From positions 2,480,001 through 2,544,000 of the forward strand of contig NZ_LR590484.1 of assembly GCF_901482695.1 (NCBI RefSeq): 64,000 nucleotides of DNA, given 5' to 3'. Made by a program: the position numbers and the translations under genes. The notes beneath the pieces were generated by a model. It was not told the DNA's origin. It made no database searches and worked only from the letters and a program-made list of their open reading frames with translations. This document shows, piece after piece, positions 53,576 through 63,948 of this stretch. This DNA is from Sphingobacterium thalpophilum (GTDB lineage Bacteria > Bacteroidota > Bacteroidia > Sphingobacteriales > Sphingobacteriaceae). Positions within the stretch are counted from its first letter, which is position 1; each line of letters begins with the position of its first letter.

Positions 53576-56566
53576 ATGATTTCAAAGATTCTCGGCAATC
53601 ACAGGTTGAGTCTGTTATCGTTAGCTTTATTGATGACAAGTACACATGGCGCAGCTAACGCTAATGGTCTTACATTTGCAAGCCACAATGTTCTGTCGAA
53701 TAAAGATGTTTTTCAGCAGAAAGTCACCGGAAAAGTGCAGTCAGCAGACGGCCCTCTGGCGGGTGCGACTATTAGTGTGCGTGGTACTTCACGCTCTACA
53801 TCCGCGGGGACGGATGGGAGCTTTAGCATTGAAGCCAAAAACGGAGATGTACTGGTCGTCAACAGTATTGGATATAAAGGCCAAGAAGTGACTGTGACAA
53901 GTCCAGTTATCAATATTAATCTTGTTCTTGATGATGAGGCGCTTGATGAAGTCGTTGTAACAGGATATTCGCGTCAAAAGAAAACAGAAGTTTCAGCTTC
54001 TGTTGTTTCTATCGATCAAAAAACATTAAAGGATGTAAAATCACCTAATGTTTCCACTTTATTACAAAGTAAAATTGCCGGGGTTGACGTTGTTTCTGGT
54101 TCGGGTAGACCTGGTTCAAATGCTAATATTCGAGTTAGGGGACGAAATTCAATCAATTCAAATATTAGTCCACTATGGGTTGTTGACGGTGTAATTATGC
54201 ACGGAACACCAAATATAAATCCAAATGATATCGAAACAGTTTCGGTATTGAAAGATGCTGCAGCAACGACACAGTATGGCTCAAGGGGAGCTAGTGGTGT
54301 CATTGTTGTTACGACTAAAAGAGCATTAAAACCTGGTGAACATCTCTTTGCATTTAACTTATCTTCTGGAGCTGCAAAATTCAATCCTGGGAAATTTAAG
54401 GTAATGAATTCTCAACAAATGTGGGATTTATACCAATCATTTAACAATCAAGAAGCGATACCGAATAATGTAACTTCAGATGTTTTGAAGACTAATTATG
54501 ACTGGTTAGCGAATGGCACTCAAAGTGGAGCAATAAATGATTTTAGTGCAAACTATTTGGGGAAGACGGAAGAAACATCAATTTATGCAAGTGGAAACTA
54601 TTACGATGAAAAAGGATCTGTAAAAGGGTACGATTATAATAGACTTACCGGGAGATTGAATATTGAACATAAATTGACGAAGAATCTAACCTTTAAGCCA
54701 AGGATAAATGCTTCTTATACTAGTTATGAGGATCGTCAACATTCACTCTATGATATGTATCTGAATATGCCTTGGGATACTCCTTTTAATGCAGATGGCT
54801 CATTGATAAATCCTAAAGTGGGTGATGTATTGTGGTATGGTAGGGATAATAATAATTATTTGTATGATTTACAGTATAATTATGGAGAAGGACAAACATT
54901 CGATATACAATCAAATTTAGATTTTTCTTTGAAAATCTCAGATCGGTTTACATTTGAATCAATGAATAGTTTGGCTTATTACAATCAAACTACGATGTCA
55001 TATACGGATCCTAAATCAAATTCTGGTTTAGAGAATAAAGGCTCTGTATCTCAATTTGCCGACAAACGTATTACGAGATTTTTTAACCAAATGTTAAAAT
55101 ATAAAGAAAATTTTGGTAAACATGAGGTTTCAGCGCTTGCTGCGTATGAATATTCTGATTATGTGTACACCAGCGTTGGGGCTTCAGGTAAAGGTATATC
55201 CGGGGGATCAACGATAGTTGATAATGCGGCCAATTTCTTGTCACAATCAGGTACAAAAAATGATTATGCATTCCAATCTGGTCTTGTCCAAGTAAATTAT
55301 AAATATGATGAGCGTTATAATTTCCAGGGTTCATATCGATTGGATGGTGCTTCACGCTTTGGGGCTGATAATCGTTATGGTGGTTTCTTCGCAGTAAGTG
55401 GAGCTTGGAATATTTATAAAGAGAATTTCTTTAATGTCGATCAGATCAATTTATTGCGGTTGAGAGCCTCATATGGAGAAGTCGGCAATACACCTACCTC
55501 ACTTTACGCATCATATTCGCTTTATGGATTGAATGGGCAGTATAATGGTGCGCCAGCAGCTATTCCTAACCAATATAATAATAGAAATGTAAGCTGGGAA
55601 AAATCGAGAGATGTCAATTTAGGATTGGAATTAGGCCTGTTTAATCGAATAGATTTAACTGTCGATGCTTATAATAAAAATACGGATGGTCTATTGTCTT
55701 ATGTTAAATTTCCTGCAACTGCAGGATGGGATGGCTATTGGTATAACATTGGCTCTATCAATAATAAAGGCTTAGAGCTGGCAGTGAATGCTCGGGTACT
55801 TGATCCACAAAGTCCATTACAGTGGAATATTGGTGCCAATTGGGCTGCAAATAAAAATCGAATCAAAAATCTAAAAGATGGTGTTGATGTGCCAGCTGGA
55901 AATAAGCGTTACTCAGAAGGACGTGATATTGACTCTTGGTATATGCGTCATTGGGCTGGTGTTAATCAAAATAATGGTGCGCCATTATGGGAGGTTGTAA
56001 ACCCTGAGACTGGTGAAGTTTCAACCACTTCAGACTATAATAAAGCAACTTTACAATTTGTGGGTACTTCAACCCCTAAATACCAGGGCGGTATAAACAC
56101 AAGTTTCCTATATAAAGGGATATCACTGACAGCGACATTCTCTTATTTGAACGGTGCTTATGCCTACAATGGAGGTCGTGAATTATTTGATTCAGATGGG
56201 GCATATCCGTCATATAATCAGATGATTTTAGCAGATGGATGGTCAAGATGGTCCCCGACTAATGCTAATGCAACACATCCGATAGCTTCCTATAATAATA
56301 ATAGCGCTTCTAATAAGACATCATCTAGATATTTGGAGGATGCATCTTTCTTTAGGTTAAGAAACGTGACATTGGCTTATGATTTTAATCCACAATTATT
56401 AAGTAAACTTAAGTTGAAAAGTGTGAACGTTTTTATTGCTGCAGATAATTTATGGTTGTCAACTAAATTTACAGGACTTGATCCCGAGGCGGCCTTATTT
56501 GGAGATTCGACTTCCCAATATCCATCTCCAAAGCGTGTTACAGCAGGTGTTAATTTCACATTCTAA
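53576..56566 (+). CDS. SusC/RagA-family TonB-dependent transporter, pair 4
   Basis: This 996-residue SusC-type channel has a signal peptide (hydrophobic residues 11-21), a carboxypeptidase-regulatory-like domain (about 48-125), TonB box ALDEVVVTGYSRQKK, a plug with SPLWVVDGVIMHGTPNINPNDIETVSVLKDAAATTQYGSRGASGV in order, and a barrel ending in VTAGVNFTF. From about 54360 the DNA is visibly more AT-rich than the other susC genes of the window. It is followed after 10 bases by susD and no enzyme gene is adjacent, so the substrate cannot be guessed; peptide or glycan are both possible for this family. Confidence 0.93.
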   Translation: MISKILGNHRLSLLSLALLMTSTHGAANANGLTFASHNVLSNKDVFQQKVTGKVQSADGPLAGATISVRGTSRSTSAGTDGSFSIEAKNGDVLVVNSIGYKGQEVTVTSPVININLVLDDEALDEVVVTGYSRQKKTEVSASVVSIDQKTLKDVKSPNVSTLLQSKIAGVDVVSGSGRPGSNANIRVRGRNSINSNISPLWVVDGVIMHGTPNINPNDIETVSVLKDAAATTQYGSRGASGVIVVTTKRALKPGEHLFAFNLSSGAAKFNPGKFKVMNSQQMWDLYQSFNNQEAIPNNVTSDVLKTNYDWLANGTQSGAINDFSANYLGKTEETSIYASGNYYDEKGSVKGYDYNRLTGRLNIEHKLTKNLTFKPRINASYTSYEDRQHSLYDMYLNMPWDTPFNADGSLINPKVGDVLWYGRDNNNYLYDLQYNYGEGQTFDIQSNLDFSLKISDRFTFESMNSLAYYNQTTMSYTDPKSNSGLENKGSVSQFADKRITRFFNQMLKYKENFGKHEVSALAAYEYSDYVYTSVGASGKGISGGSTIVDNAANFLSQSGTKNDYAFQSGLVQVNYKYDERYNFQGSYRLDGASRFGADNRYGGFFAVSGAWNIYKENFFNVDQINLLRLRASYGEVGNTPTSLYASYSLYGLNGQYNGAPAAIPNQYNNRNVSWEKSRDVNLGLELGLFNRIDLTVDAYNKNTDGLLSYVKFPATAGWDGYWYNIGSINNKGLELAVNARVLDPQSPLQWNIGANWAANKNRIKNLKDGVDVPAGNKRYSEGRDIDSWYMRHWAGVNQNNGAPLWEVVNPETGEVSTTSDYNKATLQFVGTSTPKYQGGINTSFLYKGISLTATFSYLNGAYAYNGGRELFDSDGAYPSYNQMILADGWSRWSPTNANATHPIASYNNNSASNKTSSRYLEDASFFRLRNVTLAYDFNPQLLSKLKLKSVNVFIAADNLWLSTKFTGLDPEAALFGDSTSQYPSPKRVTAGVNFTF

Positions 56567-56576
56567 ATTCAATCAC

Positions 56577-58211
56577 ATGAAAAATAAACTTTTATATTCA
56601 TCAATTATATTTTTTTTATTGAGCTCCTGTTCGCTCAATAAAGAACCTTATACAGATTTGACCAATGAGTCTATAACAAATACCGAAGGAGCGGTCGACG
56701 CATTAAACCTTGGGAATTATCATACGTTGAAAAGCTGGGTGGAGAATTGGCATCGCGTCACTGAATATCCTTCCGACGAGGTGTCGTTGAGTGGGGTTAC
56801 TACTGATGCTTTTTTTTATAATTATAACTATAACCGTATTGTTAATAATGGTCGTGTAAATAGTTATTGGGAAAATTCATACAAAATTATTGCAGGAACG
56901 AATAATATCTTAGGTCAATTAGAGGAAGGGACTTCAGATACAAACGATCAGATTATCGCTGAAAATCTATATTTACGAAGCTTAATGTATTTTTATTTAG
57001 CCAATGTTTTTGGACGTCCTTATAATCAAAATCCAGATGTAAATTTAGCTGTTCCGCTTAAACTTAATGACGACCCTTTTGAAGTATTGCCTCGTAATAC
57101 AGTAAAAGAAGTATATCAACAAATCGTATCTGATTTGTTAAAGGCAGAGACACTTTTTAAGTCGTATAAAGGGAATATATATGCAAGTTTATATTCCGCA
57201 CAAGCTTTATTAGCACGTGTGTATCTGTTTATGGGTGAAAATGAAAAGGCGATAAGTTATGCTGATAAAGTAATTAATTCAGGTAAGTTTACACTATTGT
57301 CAAGAGATAAATATACGGATATTGCGAAAGCAGCGCCGGAAAATAATCCGGAGACTATTTTTGCAATCAAGTTTTTGAAAGATGTTGACTATTCTGATAA
57401 TGGATGGTATACAATAGGATCTATGTATGCAACGATCAATGGTGCTGGTTGGGGGGAAATGTATGCGTCAAGATCCTATTTAGAAGAGATCCGTAAATAT
57501 CCGGAGGATATTCGTTACAGTTTTGTTGAGCCGGTTGTTTCTAACAACAATGAACTACATGCCTATTATGTAAATGATAATTACAAATACGGTAGCGTCA
57601 TTGTTAAACGAGAAGGTTCGGATTATACATATACTTCTGATGGCAATAAAAATAAATTAATTAAAGAGTCGAATGGTGCCGGTTCGTTTCAATATTTTAT
57701 CGAAATTGCAGGCAAAAAAAGAACAGTGTTGATTGATAAAAAATTAGAAGATCGGAATGGCTATCTGAAATATTTTATTCTTAAATGTTCGGGACAGGAA
57801 GGTCAAGGCCATCTTTGGTCCCCAGTAATATCTAGACTGGCTGAAATATATTTAATACGTGCCGAAGCAAATGCAAAATTAGGGCGTATACAGTCATCCT
57901 TGGATGATGTGAATGTCATTCGAAAAAGAGCTGGGATTCCGACGACTGGATTATGGACTACTGCTAATCTTGGTGAAAAATCTGTACTTGATGTTGTATT
58001 AACTGAACGTAAGCTTGAACTTGCTTGGGAAGGGCATAGGAAGTTCGATGTATTTAGAAATGGATATACTTTGGATAGGAAATACCCTGGTACACACATC
58101 TCAAATTCAAATTCTTTTTTAACGGTCGATGCGAAATCAAATGAAGTCATTGATTATATTCCGGAGCAACAAATCACATTAACAAATGGTGTTTTAAAAC
58201 AAAATCCGTGA
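56577..58211 (+). CDS. SusD/RagB-family lipoprotein, pair 4
   Basis: ATG 56577 is chosen because it gives a lipoprotein signal with lipobox LLSSC; the longer open frame to 56436 overlaps susC. The 544-residue product shows SusD features (NLYLRSLMYFYLANVFGRPYN, ARVYLFMGENEKAISYADKVI) and the C-terminal signature ERKLELAWEGHRKFDVFRNG. It pairs with the SusC upstream and is closed by a terminator at 58239. The gene is AT-rich, as is its partner. Confidence 0.92.
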   Translation: MKNKLLYSSIIFFLLSSCSLNKEPYTDLTNESITNTEGAVDALNLGNYHTLKSWVENWHRVTEYPSDEVSLSGVTTDAFFYNYNYNRIVNNGRVNSYWENSYKIIAGTNNILGQLEEGTSDTNDQIIAENLYLRSLMYFYLANVFGRPYNQNPDVNLAVPLKLNDDPFEVLPRNTVKEVYQQIVSDLLKAETLFKSYKGNIYASLYSAQALLARVYLFMGENEKAISYADKVINSGKFTLLSRDKYTDIAKAAPENNPETIFAIKFLKDVDYSDNGWYTIGSMYATINGAGWGEMYASRSYLEEIRKYPEDIRYSFVEPVVSNNNELHAYYVNDNYKYGSVIVKREGSDYTYTSDGNKNKLIKESNGAGSFQYFIEIAGKKRTVLIDKKLEDRNGYLKYFILKCSGQEGQGHLWSPVISRLAEIYLIRAEANAKLGRIQSSLDDVNVIRKRAGIPTTGLWTTANLGEKSVLDVVLTERKLELAWEGHRKFDVFRNGYTLDRKYPGTHISNSNSFLTVDAKSNEVIDYIPEQQITLTNGVLKQNP

Positions 58212-58238
58212 TTATTGCTGGTTAATCATAAACGAAAG

Positions 58239-58269
58239 GCATTACTTCTGAGGAGGTAATGCTTTTTTT
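58239..58269 (+). terminator. Terminator after susD 4
   Basis: GCATTACTTC pairs with GGAGGTAATGC (two G-T pairs) around TGAG and is followed by seven T residues. Confidence 0.85.
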
Positions 58270-58300
58270 GTTTTATCCTATATAATCCCTTTTGAATCTG

Positions 58301-58308
58301 TATCTTTG
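58301..58308 (+). promoter_or_regulatory. Likely -7 box of the der promoter
   Basis: TATCTTTG lies 69 bases before the der start. No TTG at the exact distance, so the call is moderate. Confidence 0.4.
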
Positions 58309-58377
58309 TACCCTTAACTGTAATTTAGCATAAAAGTGCCGTCTGCTGTGAGAGCGGACGGATCAAATACATTAAAT

Positions 58378-59679
58378 ATGGCAAATATTGTTGCAATTGT
58401 CGGGCGTCCGAATGTAGGTAAATCTACTTTATTTAATCGCCTGACAGAAAGTAGAAAAGCGATTGTTGATGACTTTAGCGGTGTGACCCGCGACCGTCAT
58501 TATGAAACGGCCGAGTGGATCGGAAAAAAATTTACAGTCATCGACACCGGTGGTTTTGTACATGGCTCGGATGATATCTTCGAAGAAGCTATCCGAGACC
58601 AGGTGTACATTGCCATCGAAGAGGCTTCTGTCGTATTATTTATGGTGGATGTGACCACTGGTATCACCGATCTGGATGATGAGATTGCGGATATCCTCAG
58701 AAGAAGTTCTAAACCTGTCTATGTAGTGGCCAATAAAGTGGACCACGCTAAATTGCACCATGAATCGGCCGAATTCTACGCGTTCGGATTAGGGGAAGTA
58801 TTTAATATCTCAGCTGCCACAGGTTCGGGGACAGGTGAATTATTAGATGCTGTAGTGTCGCACTTCGAAGAAGAGCAAGAGGAGGAAGAAAGCCTGCCCA
58901 AATACACCATCGTCGGTCGTCCAAATGTGGGTAAATCCTCATTGACCAACGCACTCATCGGCAAGGACCGGAATATTGTAACACCTGTGGCCGGTACCAC
59001 CCGCGATTCTATCCGCATTCATTATAACCAGTATGGCCACAACTTCCTGCTGATCGACACCGCTGGCCTTCGCCGCAAATCCAAAGTGAATGAGGACATC
59101 GAGTTTTACTCTGTCATGCGCACAATAAAAGCATTGGAAGATTCTGATGTCACTATCCTGATGTTGGACGCACAGGATGGACTGGAGGCACAGGATGTTA
59201 ATATTTTCAATCTCGCTGAAAAAAACAGGAAGGGAATCGTCATCGTAGTCAACAAATGGGATCTGATCCAGAAGGATAATAAGACGATGAAAGCCTTTGA
59301 AGACCGTATCCGTGAAAAAATAGCTCCATTTACGGATGTCCCTATTGTCTTTACTTCGGTGACCGAAAAACAGCGCGTACTAAAAGTATTGGAAATTGCG
59401 GATAAGGTCTACGCCAACAAAACGAAAAAGATCCCGACGTCAAAACTAAACGAAGTGATGCTGGATATTATTGAGCATTATCCACCGCCTTCCCTGAAAG
59501 GAAAATATATCAAGATTAAATACGTTACGCAGCTTCCGGGACGCACGCCGATGTTTGCGTTTTTCTGTAATCTGCCACAGTATATCAAAGATCCGTACAA
59601 ACGCTTTATCGAAAATAAATTACGCGAAAACTTTGACTTTACAGGTGTGCCTATTCAAATATATTTCAGACAAAAATAG
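58378..59679 (+). CDS. der: Ribosome-assembly GTPase Der (EngA)
   Basis: ATG 58378 ([17 protein letters not shown]) starts the protein; the frame open to 58336 adds 14 residues without family support. The 433-residue protein has two consecutive G domains, each with its P-loop ([12 protein letters not shown] near residue 8 and [12 protein letters not shown] near 184), DTGGF and DTAGL switch-II motifs, NKVD and NKWD base-recognition motifs, and a C-terminal KH-like domain. Der acts in maturation of the large ribosomal subunit. cysS follows after 23 bases and is probably co-transcribed. Confidence 0.97.
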   Translation: MANIVAIVGRPNVGKSTLFNRLTESRKAIVDDFSGVTRDRHYETAEWIGKKFTVIDTGGFVHGSDDIFEEAIRDQVYIAIEEASVVLFMVDVTTGITDLDDEIADILRRSSKPVYVVANKVDHAKLHHESAEFYAFGLGEVFNISAATGSGTGELLDAVVSHFEEEQEEEESLPKYTIVGRPNVGKSSLTNALIGKDRNIVTPVAGTTRDSIRIHYNQYGHNFLLIDTAGLRRKSKVNEDIEFYSVMRTIKALEDSDVTILMLDAQDGLEAQDVNIFNLAEKNRKGIVIVVNKWDLIQKDNKTMKAFEDRIREKIAPFTDVPIVFTSVTEKQRVLKVLEIADKVYANKTKKIPTSKLNEVMLDIIEHYPPPSLKGKYIKIKYVTQLPGRTPMFAFFCNLPQYIKDPYKRFIENKLRENFDFTGVPIQIYFRQK

Positions 59680-59702
59680 ATTTCCCAAGAGCTTTAAGAA
59701 AA

Positions 59703-61169
59703 ATGGACCATAATCTCTTCTTATATAATACGCTTTCAAGAACAAAAGAAAAATTCGAACCGATCCATCCCAATCTCGTGGGGATGTATGTCTGCGGACC
59801 TACTGTTTACAGCGATGTGCATCTGGGCAACTGTCGTACGTTTGTATCTTTTGATTTGATTTTTAGGTATCTGCGCCACCTTGGATATAAGGTGCGTTAT
59901 GTACGCAACATTACTGATGCAGGACATTTGGAGGGCGATCGTGACGAAGGAGATGATAAATTTGCAAAAAAGGCCAAATTGGAACAGCTGGAGCCCATGG
60001 AAATCGTGCAGAAGTATACCATCGGTTTTCATGATGTGTTGCGTCTTTTCAACACCTTGCCGCCCAGCATTGAGCCCACAGCTACTGGACATATTTCTGA
60101 GCAGATCGAAATGATCCAGCAGATTATCGCTAATGGGTACGCCTACGAAGTCAATGGGACCGTCTACTTTGACGTTGAGAAGTATGTTCAGCAGTATGAT
60201 TATACAATCTTGACCAACCGCAAATTGGAAGATATGCTAAACAATACCCGCGAATTGAGCGGTCAGGATGAGAAAAAAGGACGCCTGGATTTTGCTCTGT
60301 GGATCAAAGCTAAGCCCGAAACTATTATGCGCTGGCCTGCGCCATGGAGTGTAGGGTTTCCGGGCTGGCATATCGAGTGTTCGGCCATGAGCCGCAAATA
60401 CCTCGGCGACCAGTTTGATATTCATGGTGGCGGAATGGATCTGGCTGCAACACATCATACCAACGAAATTGCGCAGTCCGAGGCATGTAACCATACAAGT
60501 CCCGCAAAATACTGGATGCATACCAATATGCTGACCGTCAATGGCGCGCGGATGTCCAAGTCTGCCGGCAACGGATTCTTGCCGGGTGAATTGTTTACAG
60601 GTAACCATCCTTTGTTAAACAGAGGGTATTCACCAATGGCGGTGCGCTTCTTTATGCTGCAGGCACATTACCGTAGCACATTGGACTTCTCCAATGAAGC
60701 ACTGGATGCAGCGGACAAAGGCTATAAACGTTTAATGACAGCGATGAGCCTTCTTGATAAGCTGAAGGTGTCCAAGGGAGCTGATTCATTCCATCTGGCT
60801 GAAATCCGCAACAAATGTTATGCTGCTATGGACGATGACTTCAATAGTCCGGTACTCATTGCGGAGTTATTTGAAGTCGTGCGTTTGATCAATTCCATTT
60901 ATGACGGCAAAGCGAAGGTATCGGAGGAAGGACTTGAAAGACTCAAAATTTTCATGAAAGAGTTTGTTGAAGATATCCTCGGATTGCGGAATGATCAGGC
61001 CTCAGGTACCGATGATATCGATGATGTGATGAATCTGGTGATCAAATTGCGCAACGAGGCTAAAGCCAACAAGGATTTTGTCACATCGGATCGGATCCGT
61101 GATGAACTCAATGCAATTGGTATTCAGTTGAAAGATAGCAAGGAAGGAACACTTTGGAATAAGATTTGA
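59703..61169 (+). CDS. cysS: Cysteinyl-tRNA synthetase
   Basis: This 488-residue class I synthetase charges tRNA-Cys. The first zinc ligand and HIGH-type motif lie in YVCGPTVYSDVHLGNCRTF (HLGN in place of HIGH), the second zinc-site region is WHIECSAMSRKYLG with GGGMDLAATHHTNEIAQSEA, and the KMSKS loop is RMSKSAGN. The C-terminal anticodon-binding helical part runs from about 340. Length is typical. Confidence 0.97.
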   Translation: MDHNLFLYNTLSRTKEKFEPIHPNLVGMYVCGPTVYSDVHLGNCRTFVSFDLIFRYLRHLGYKVRYVRNITDAGHLEGDRDEGDDKFAKKAKLEQLEPMEIVQKYTIGFHDVLRLFNTLPPSIEPTATGHISEQIEMIQQIIANGYAYEVNGTVYFDVEKYVQQYDYTILTNRKLEDMLNNTRELSGQDEKKGRLDFALWIKAKPETIMRWPAPWSVGFPGWHIECSAMSRKYLGDQFDIHGGGMDLAATHHTNEIAQSEACNHTSPAKYWMHTNMLTVNGARMSKSAGNGFLPGELFTGNHPLLNRGYSPMAVRFFMLQAHYRSTLDFSNEALDAADKGYKRLMTAMSLLDKLKVSKGADSFHLAEIRNKCYAAMDDDFNSPVLIAELFEVVRLINSIYDGKAKVSEEGLERLKIFMKEFVEDILGLRNDQASGTDDIDDVMNLVIKLRNEAKANKDFVTSDRIRDELNAIGIQLKDSKEGTLWNKI

Positions 61170-61202
61170 TAGATAAAAAATCGAATTTAAAGCAAACTAA
61201 TT

Positions 61203-61255
61203 GGAATATCCTTAGGTCGGGGACATCATCGTTTCCAGAAGCCAATGGATATTCC
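61203..61255 (+). other. Inverted repeat in the gap after cysS
   Basis: GGAATATCC (61203-61211) and GGATATTCC (61247-61255) are perfect inverted repeats across 35 bases, without a T-run. No other terminator is seen after cysS. A second inverted repeat GTTCATT/AATGAAC is at 61289-61315. Confidence 0.35.
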
Positions 61256-61337
61256 GTAAAGCCTTCGCCGGCAAACTGAGTACAACACGTTCATTTTATG
61301 TCGATGAGAATGAACATTTATAAATAATCATTTGTAT

Positions 61338-62222
61338 ATGAATTTTTGGAACAGGTTATCCGTTGTTGCATTGATGAGTACGGTCGGTACAGCATTGTAT
61401 GCGCAGATACCCGAAAAAGTTGGAAGCTTGATACAAGCGGATAAAGATGCCGCAGCAATGGCCAAAGCGACCACGCCACATCAGGCGTTTTTATCAATTA
61501 TCGATAAGGAATCTACATTCTTCGTTCCCTCTGCAGTAAACGCATTCAATTACCTTAATAATAGACCCAATATTCCGGATGTCATAGACTGGACACCCAC
61601 ATTTGCGTTGGTCGCCAAGAGCCAGGAGTTTGGTGTCACCTCAGGGTCGATGGATTTTCAGAAAGTTGGTGCGCGCTTGCGTCACGGTGAATACCTCACA
61701 GTCTGGAAGCGGAATAAAAAAGGAAAATGGCTTGTCGATATCCGTGCTGAAGTAGAAAATAACGGCAACGACAGCAACTTTGATCTTGAATATATCGAAC
61801 CAACAGATTCCTGGTATTTAAAACATCGTTCCAAAGTAAGGCTTAATCAACGGGAAGATATTGTCATGGAAACCGATAAGCTGATGTCTACTGTGCTCAA
61901 GGCCGATAATGCCACGGCCTATAAGGAGTTTTTAAGTGAGGACGTTCGGTTTCTTTTCCCATGGACAAGTCCGTTGGAGGGTAAGGATAAAATGATGGCA
62001 TACTTAAAGAAACAGCGTATGACGATCGAAACAGTGCCGGAAGAGGTGAAACGTTCGTATAGTGGGGACTTCGCCTACACCAAAGGAACGGCAACTGTTC
62101 GGCAAAAAGATAAGGTGGTCAAATATAATTATATACGGGTGTGGCAATTAAGCGAGCTGGCAAAAGACGACGTAAAAAAGGCCAACTGGAACATCCTGAT
62201 AGAAATGATGTTTGAGAGATAA
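61338..62222 (+). CDS. Secreted protein of unknown function, possible NTF2-like domain
   Basis: From ATG 61338 (a TTG two codons earlier is less likely) the product is 294 residues with a signal peptide cleaved near LYAQ. Residues about 30-165 contain DKDAAAMAKATTPHQAFLSIIDKESTFFVP and a beta-rich part with WKRNKKGKWLVDIRAEVENNG; about 175-290 repeats a similar pattern (NATAYKEFLSEDVRFLFPWTSPLEG). This suggests two tandem nuclear-transport-factor-2/DUF4440-like folds. I do not recognise a named family. It stands alone between cysS and the convergent surA. Confidence 0.6.
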   Translation: MNFWNRLSVVALMSTVGTALYAQIPEKVGSLIQADKDAAAMAKATTPHQAFLSIIDKESTFFVPSAVNAFNYLNNRPNIPDVIDWTPTFALVAKSQEFGVTSGSMDFQKVGARLRHGEYLTVWKRNKKGKWLVDIRAEVENNGNDSNFDLEYIEPTDSWYLKHRSKVRLNQREDIVMETDKLMSTVLKADNATAYKEFLSEDVRFLFPWTSPLEGKDKMMAYLKKQRMTIETVPEEVKRSYSGDFAYTKGTATVRQKDKVVKYNYIRVWQLSELAKDDVKKANWNILIEMMFER

Positions 62223-62270
62223 GACAAAAAAAAGACTTGAATGATCCATTCAAGTCTTTTTTTTGTCTTA
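62220..62270. terminator. Bidirectional terminator with a 23-bp perfect stem
   Basis: Positions 62220-62242 and 62248-62270 are perfect inverted repeats around GATCC, with eight-base A and T runs inside the arms. The forward gene's TAA stop forms the first bases of the left arm. It serves the convergent genes at 61338 and 62273. Confidence 0.92.
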
Positions 62271-62272
62271 TC

Positions 62273-63622
62273 TTACTTCTTCCATTTTTTTAGTTCGTCG
62301 CAGTTCCCAAAGTCCTCGCTGATTTCGATGAAGGTGCTTTTCGCCTTATCATCAAACCACTTGCTGAGATTCCGGTTGATTTTATCTTGCCGGGCTGCTT
62401 CCTTGATTTTGGTGAAGTCCTGATCCAGATTGGCTTTATGTGGTGGGATACGTGTCTTGAGGTAATTGAAACGGTAACCTACATCCCCTGTTTTGTCGGT
62501 GAATTGTTCCGGTTTCGAATATTCGCCGGGTTTCAGCGGATCGATTGCTGTAAAGACAGCCTTTTCGAGCCCGTCCATCGGAATTAAGGTTGTACGGCTG
62601 GATCCTTGTGGATTGAGGACCATACCGCCGTTGAATTTACTCTCTTCAGCGTCTGAGAAATTGGTGGCAGCGTTATAGAAATCTAATTTCTTATCTACGA
62701 CAAGTTTATAGATACTGTCCAATTTATTCTTTGTTCGCTCCAATGCTGCAGCGCCCGGATTGATCTTCATTAAGATATGGCGGCTATGTACCTCTTCGCC
62801 CCGTCTTTCTAATACCTGGATGATATGAAAGCCAAATTTCGATTCGACGACAGGCGATATTTCTCCCGGTTTTAATTTAAATGCCATGGCCGAAAACTCT
62901 TTCACATAATTGTCGCGGGTACCAAAGCCCAGGTCGCCACCGTATGGAGCAGATCCCGGATCCTGTGAGTACAACCGGGCCATTGTCCCAAAATCCGAAC
63001 CGTCGACAATTTGTTTACGGATGTTTTCTATTTTTTCCCGTTGTTCTTTTTTCTCTTCGTCAGTCAATTTAGGCATCAGGACGATTTCACCAATTTCTAC
63101 CTCGGTGTTAAAATAAGGTAAACTGTCTGGGTTCAATCCTTCGAAATAGCGCTTTACCTCCAATGGCGTGACATCCACCTTGGATACGATATTTTGCTGC
63201 ATTTTATTTGCTTTCAGCTGTTCGAAGACACTTGCCCGCATTTCTTCTTTATATTGTAATAGCGACCGGTTGAGAAACTTCTCAAGACGTTCCTGGCCGC
63301 CTGCCTGTTGCGACATATGCCGCAGACGGGCATTCAGGTTATCATCGACCTCTGTTTCGGTCACATCGATGGAGTCAATTACAGCCTGTTGTGAAAGTAG
63401 CTTCTGAATGATTAGCTGCTCGAGTACCCCACATTTAAATGTTTCGTTGGGCTTATTTCCCTGCGCTAGCCATTGTGCATACTGCATGTCTACATCCGAC
63501 TGAAGGATAATTCCTGAGCCCACAGTTGCAACTACCCGGTCAATAACTTGTCCCCTTTGCGCAAAGTTGGCCTGAATGGAAACAAACAGCAACAAAAACA
63601 ATATATATATGTTTTTTTTCAT
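62273..63622 (-). CDS. SurA-type periplasmic peptidyl-prolyl isomerase
   Basis: This 449-residue secreted chaperone has a signal peptide (cleavage near ANFAQ), a SurA_N helical domain (about 25-165) and a parvulin domain (about 170-285) with TMARLYSQDPGSAPYGGDLGFG, AFKLKPGEISPVVESKFGFHIIQVLERR. A second, weaker parvulin-like domain follows (about 280-395, NFSDAEESKFNGGM). SurA proteins escort unfolded outer-membrane barrels across the periplasm, fitting a genome with many TonB-dependent channels. Confidence 0.93.
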   Translation of the reverse strand: MKKNIYILFLLLFVSIQANFAQRGQVIDRVVATVGSGIILQSDVDMQYAQWLAQGNKPNETFKCGVLEQLIIQKLLSQQAVIDSIDVTETEVDDNLNARLRHMSQQAGGQERLEKFLNRSLLQYKEEMRASVFEQLKANKMQQNIVSKVDVTPLEVKRYFEGLNPDSLPYFNTEVEIGEIVLMPKLTDEEKKEQREKIENIRKQIVDGSDFGTMARLYSQDPGSAPYGGDLGFGTRDNYVKEFSAMAFKLKPGEISPVVESKFGFHIIQVLERRGEEVHSRHILMKINPGAAALERTKNKLDSIYKLVVDKKLDFYNAATNFSDAEESKFNGGMVLNPQGSSRTTLIPMDGLEKAVFTAIDPLKPGEYSKPEQFTDKTGDVGYRFNYLKTRIPPHKANLDQDFTKIKEAARQDKINRNLSKWFDDKAKSTFIEISEDFGNCDELKKWKK

Positions 63623-63948
63623 CTAAATTATTTAAAATCAACCTTTCGATTACGTCGTTCCATATGGTGAAATTTTGAACAACAGCACAAAATTATCAGA
63701 TTATATGAATTATTCGTATTTTTATTTAACAATATTTTTATAATCTCGGTATTTCAGATGGAGATTGATGACTTGTTAATATTGATTCGCTAAAATACGC
63801 ATTTGCCTATTAGCAAGGGCGGTTTTAACCTAATTTAACAAGTTTATTGACGATATTGCGGGCAGACGAAATGATATAAAAAGCAATGCGCAGGTAACGG
63901 TTTATTGAAGCCGTTAAAACAAGTAATATGGATAAATAATTTGAACAG
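63623..63948. other. 326-base divergent gap
   Basis: No supported gene. It should contain promoters for surA (reverse) and the gene at 63949 (forward). A 7-base hairpin AACGGTT/AGCCGTT lies at 63896-63915, 33 bases before the forward start. Confidence 0.4.

Noticed and set aside
56436..56576. N-terminal extension of susD 4 overlapping susC 4
   Set aside because: The overlapped segment is the other frame of the conserved SusC C-terminus, and the internal ATG at 56577 gives a proper lipoprotein signal.
58212..58377. Duplicate tRNA 3' end marking the far side of an integrated element
   Set aside because: No sequence resembling the tRNA-fMet 3' end is present between susD 4 and der, and no integrase gene is in the window.
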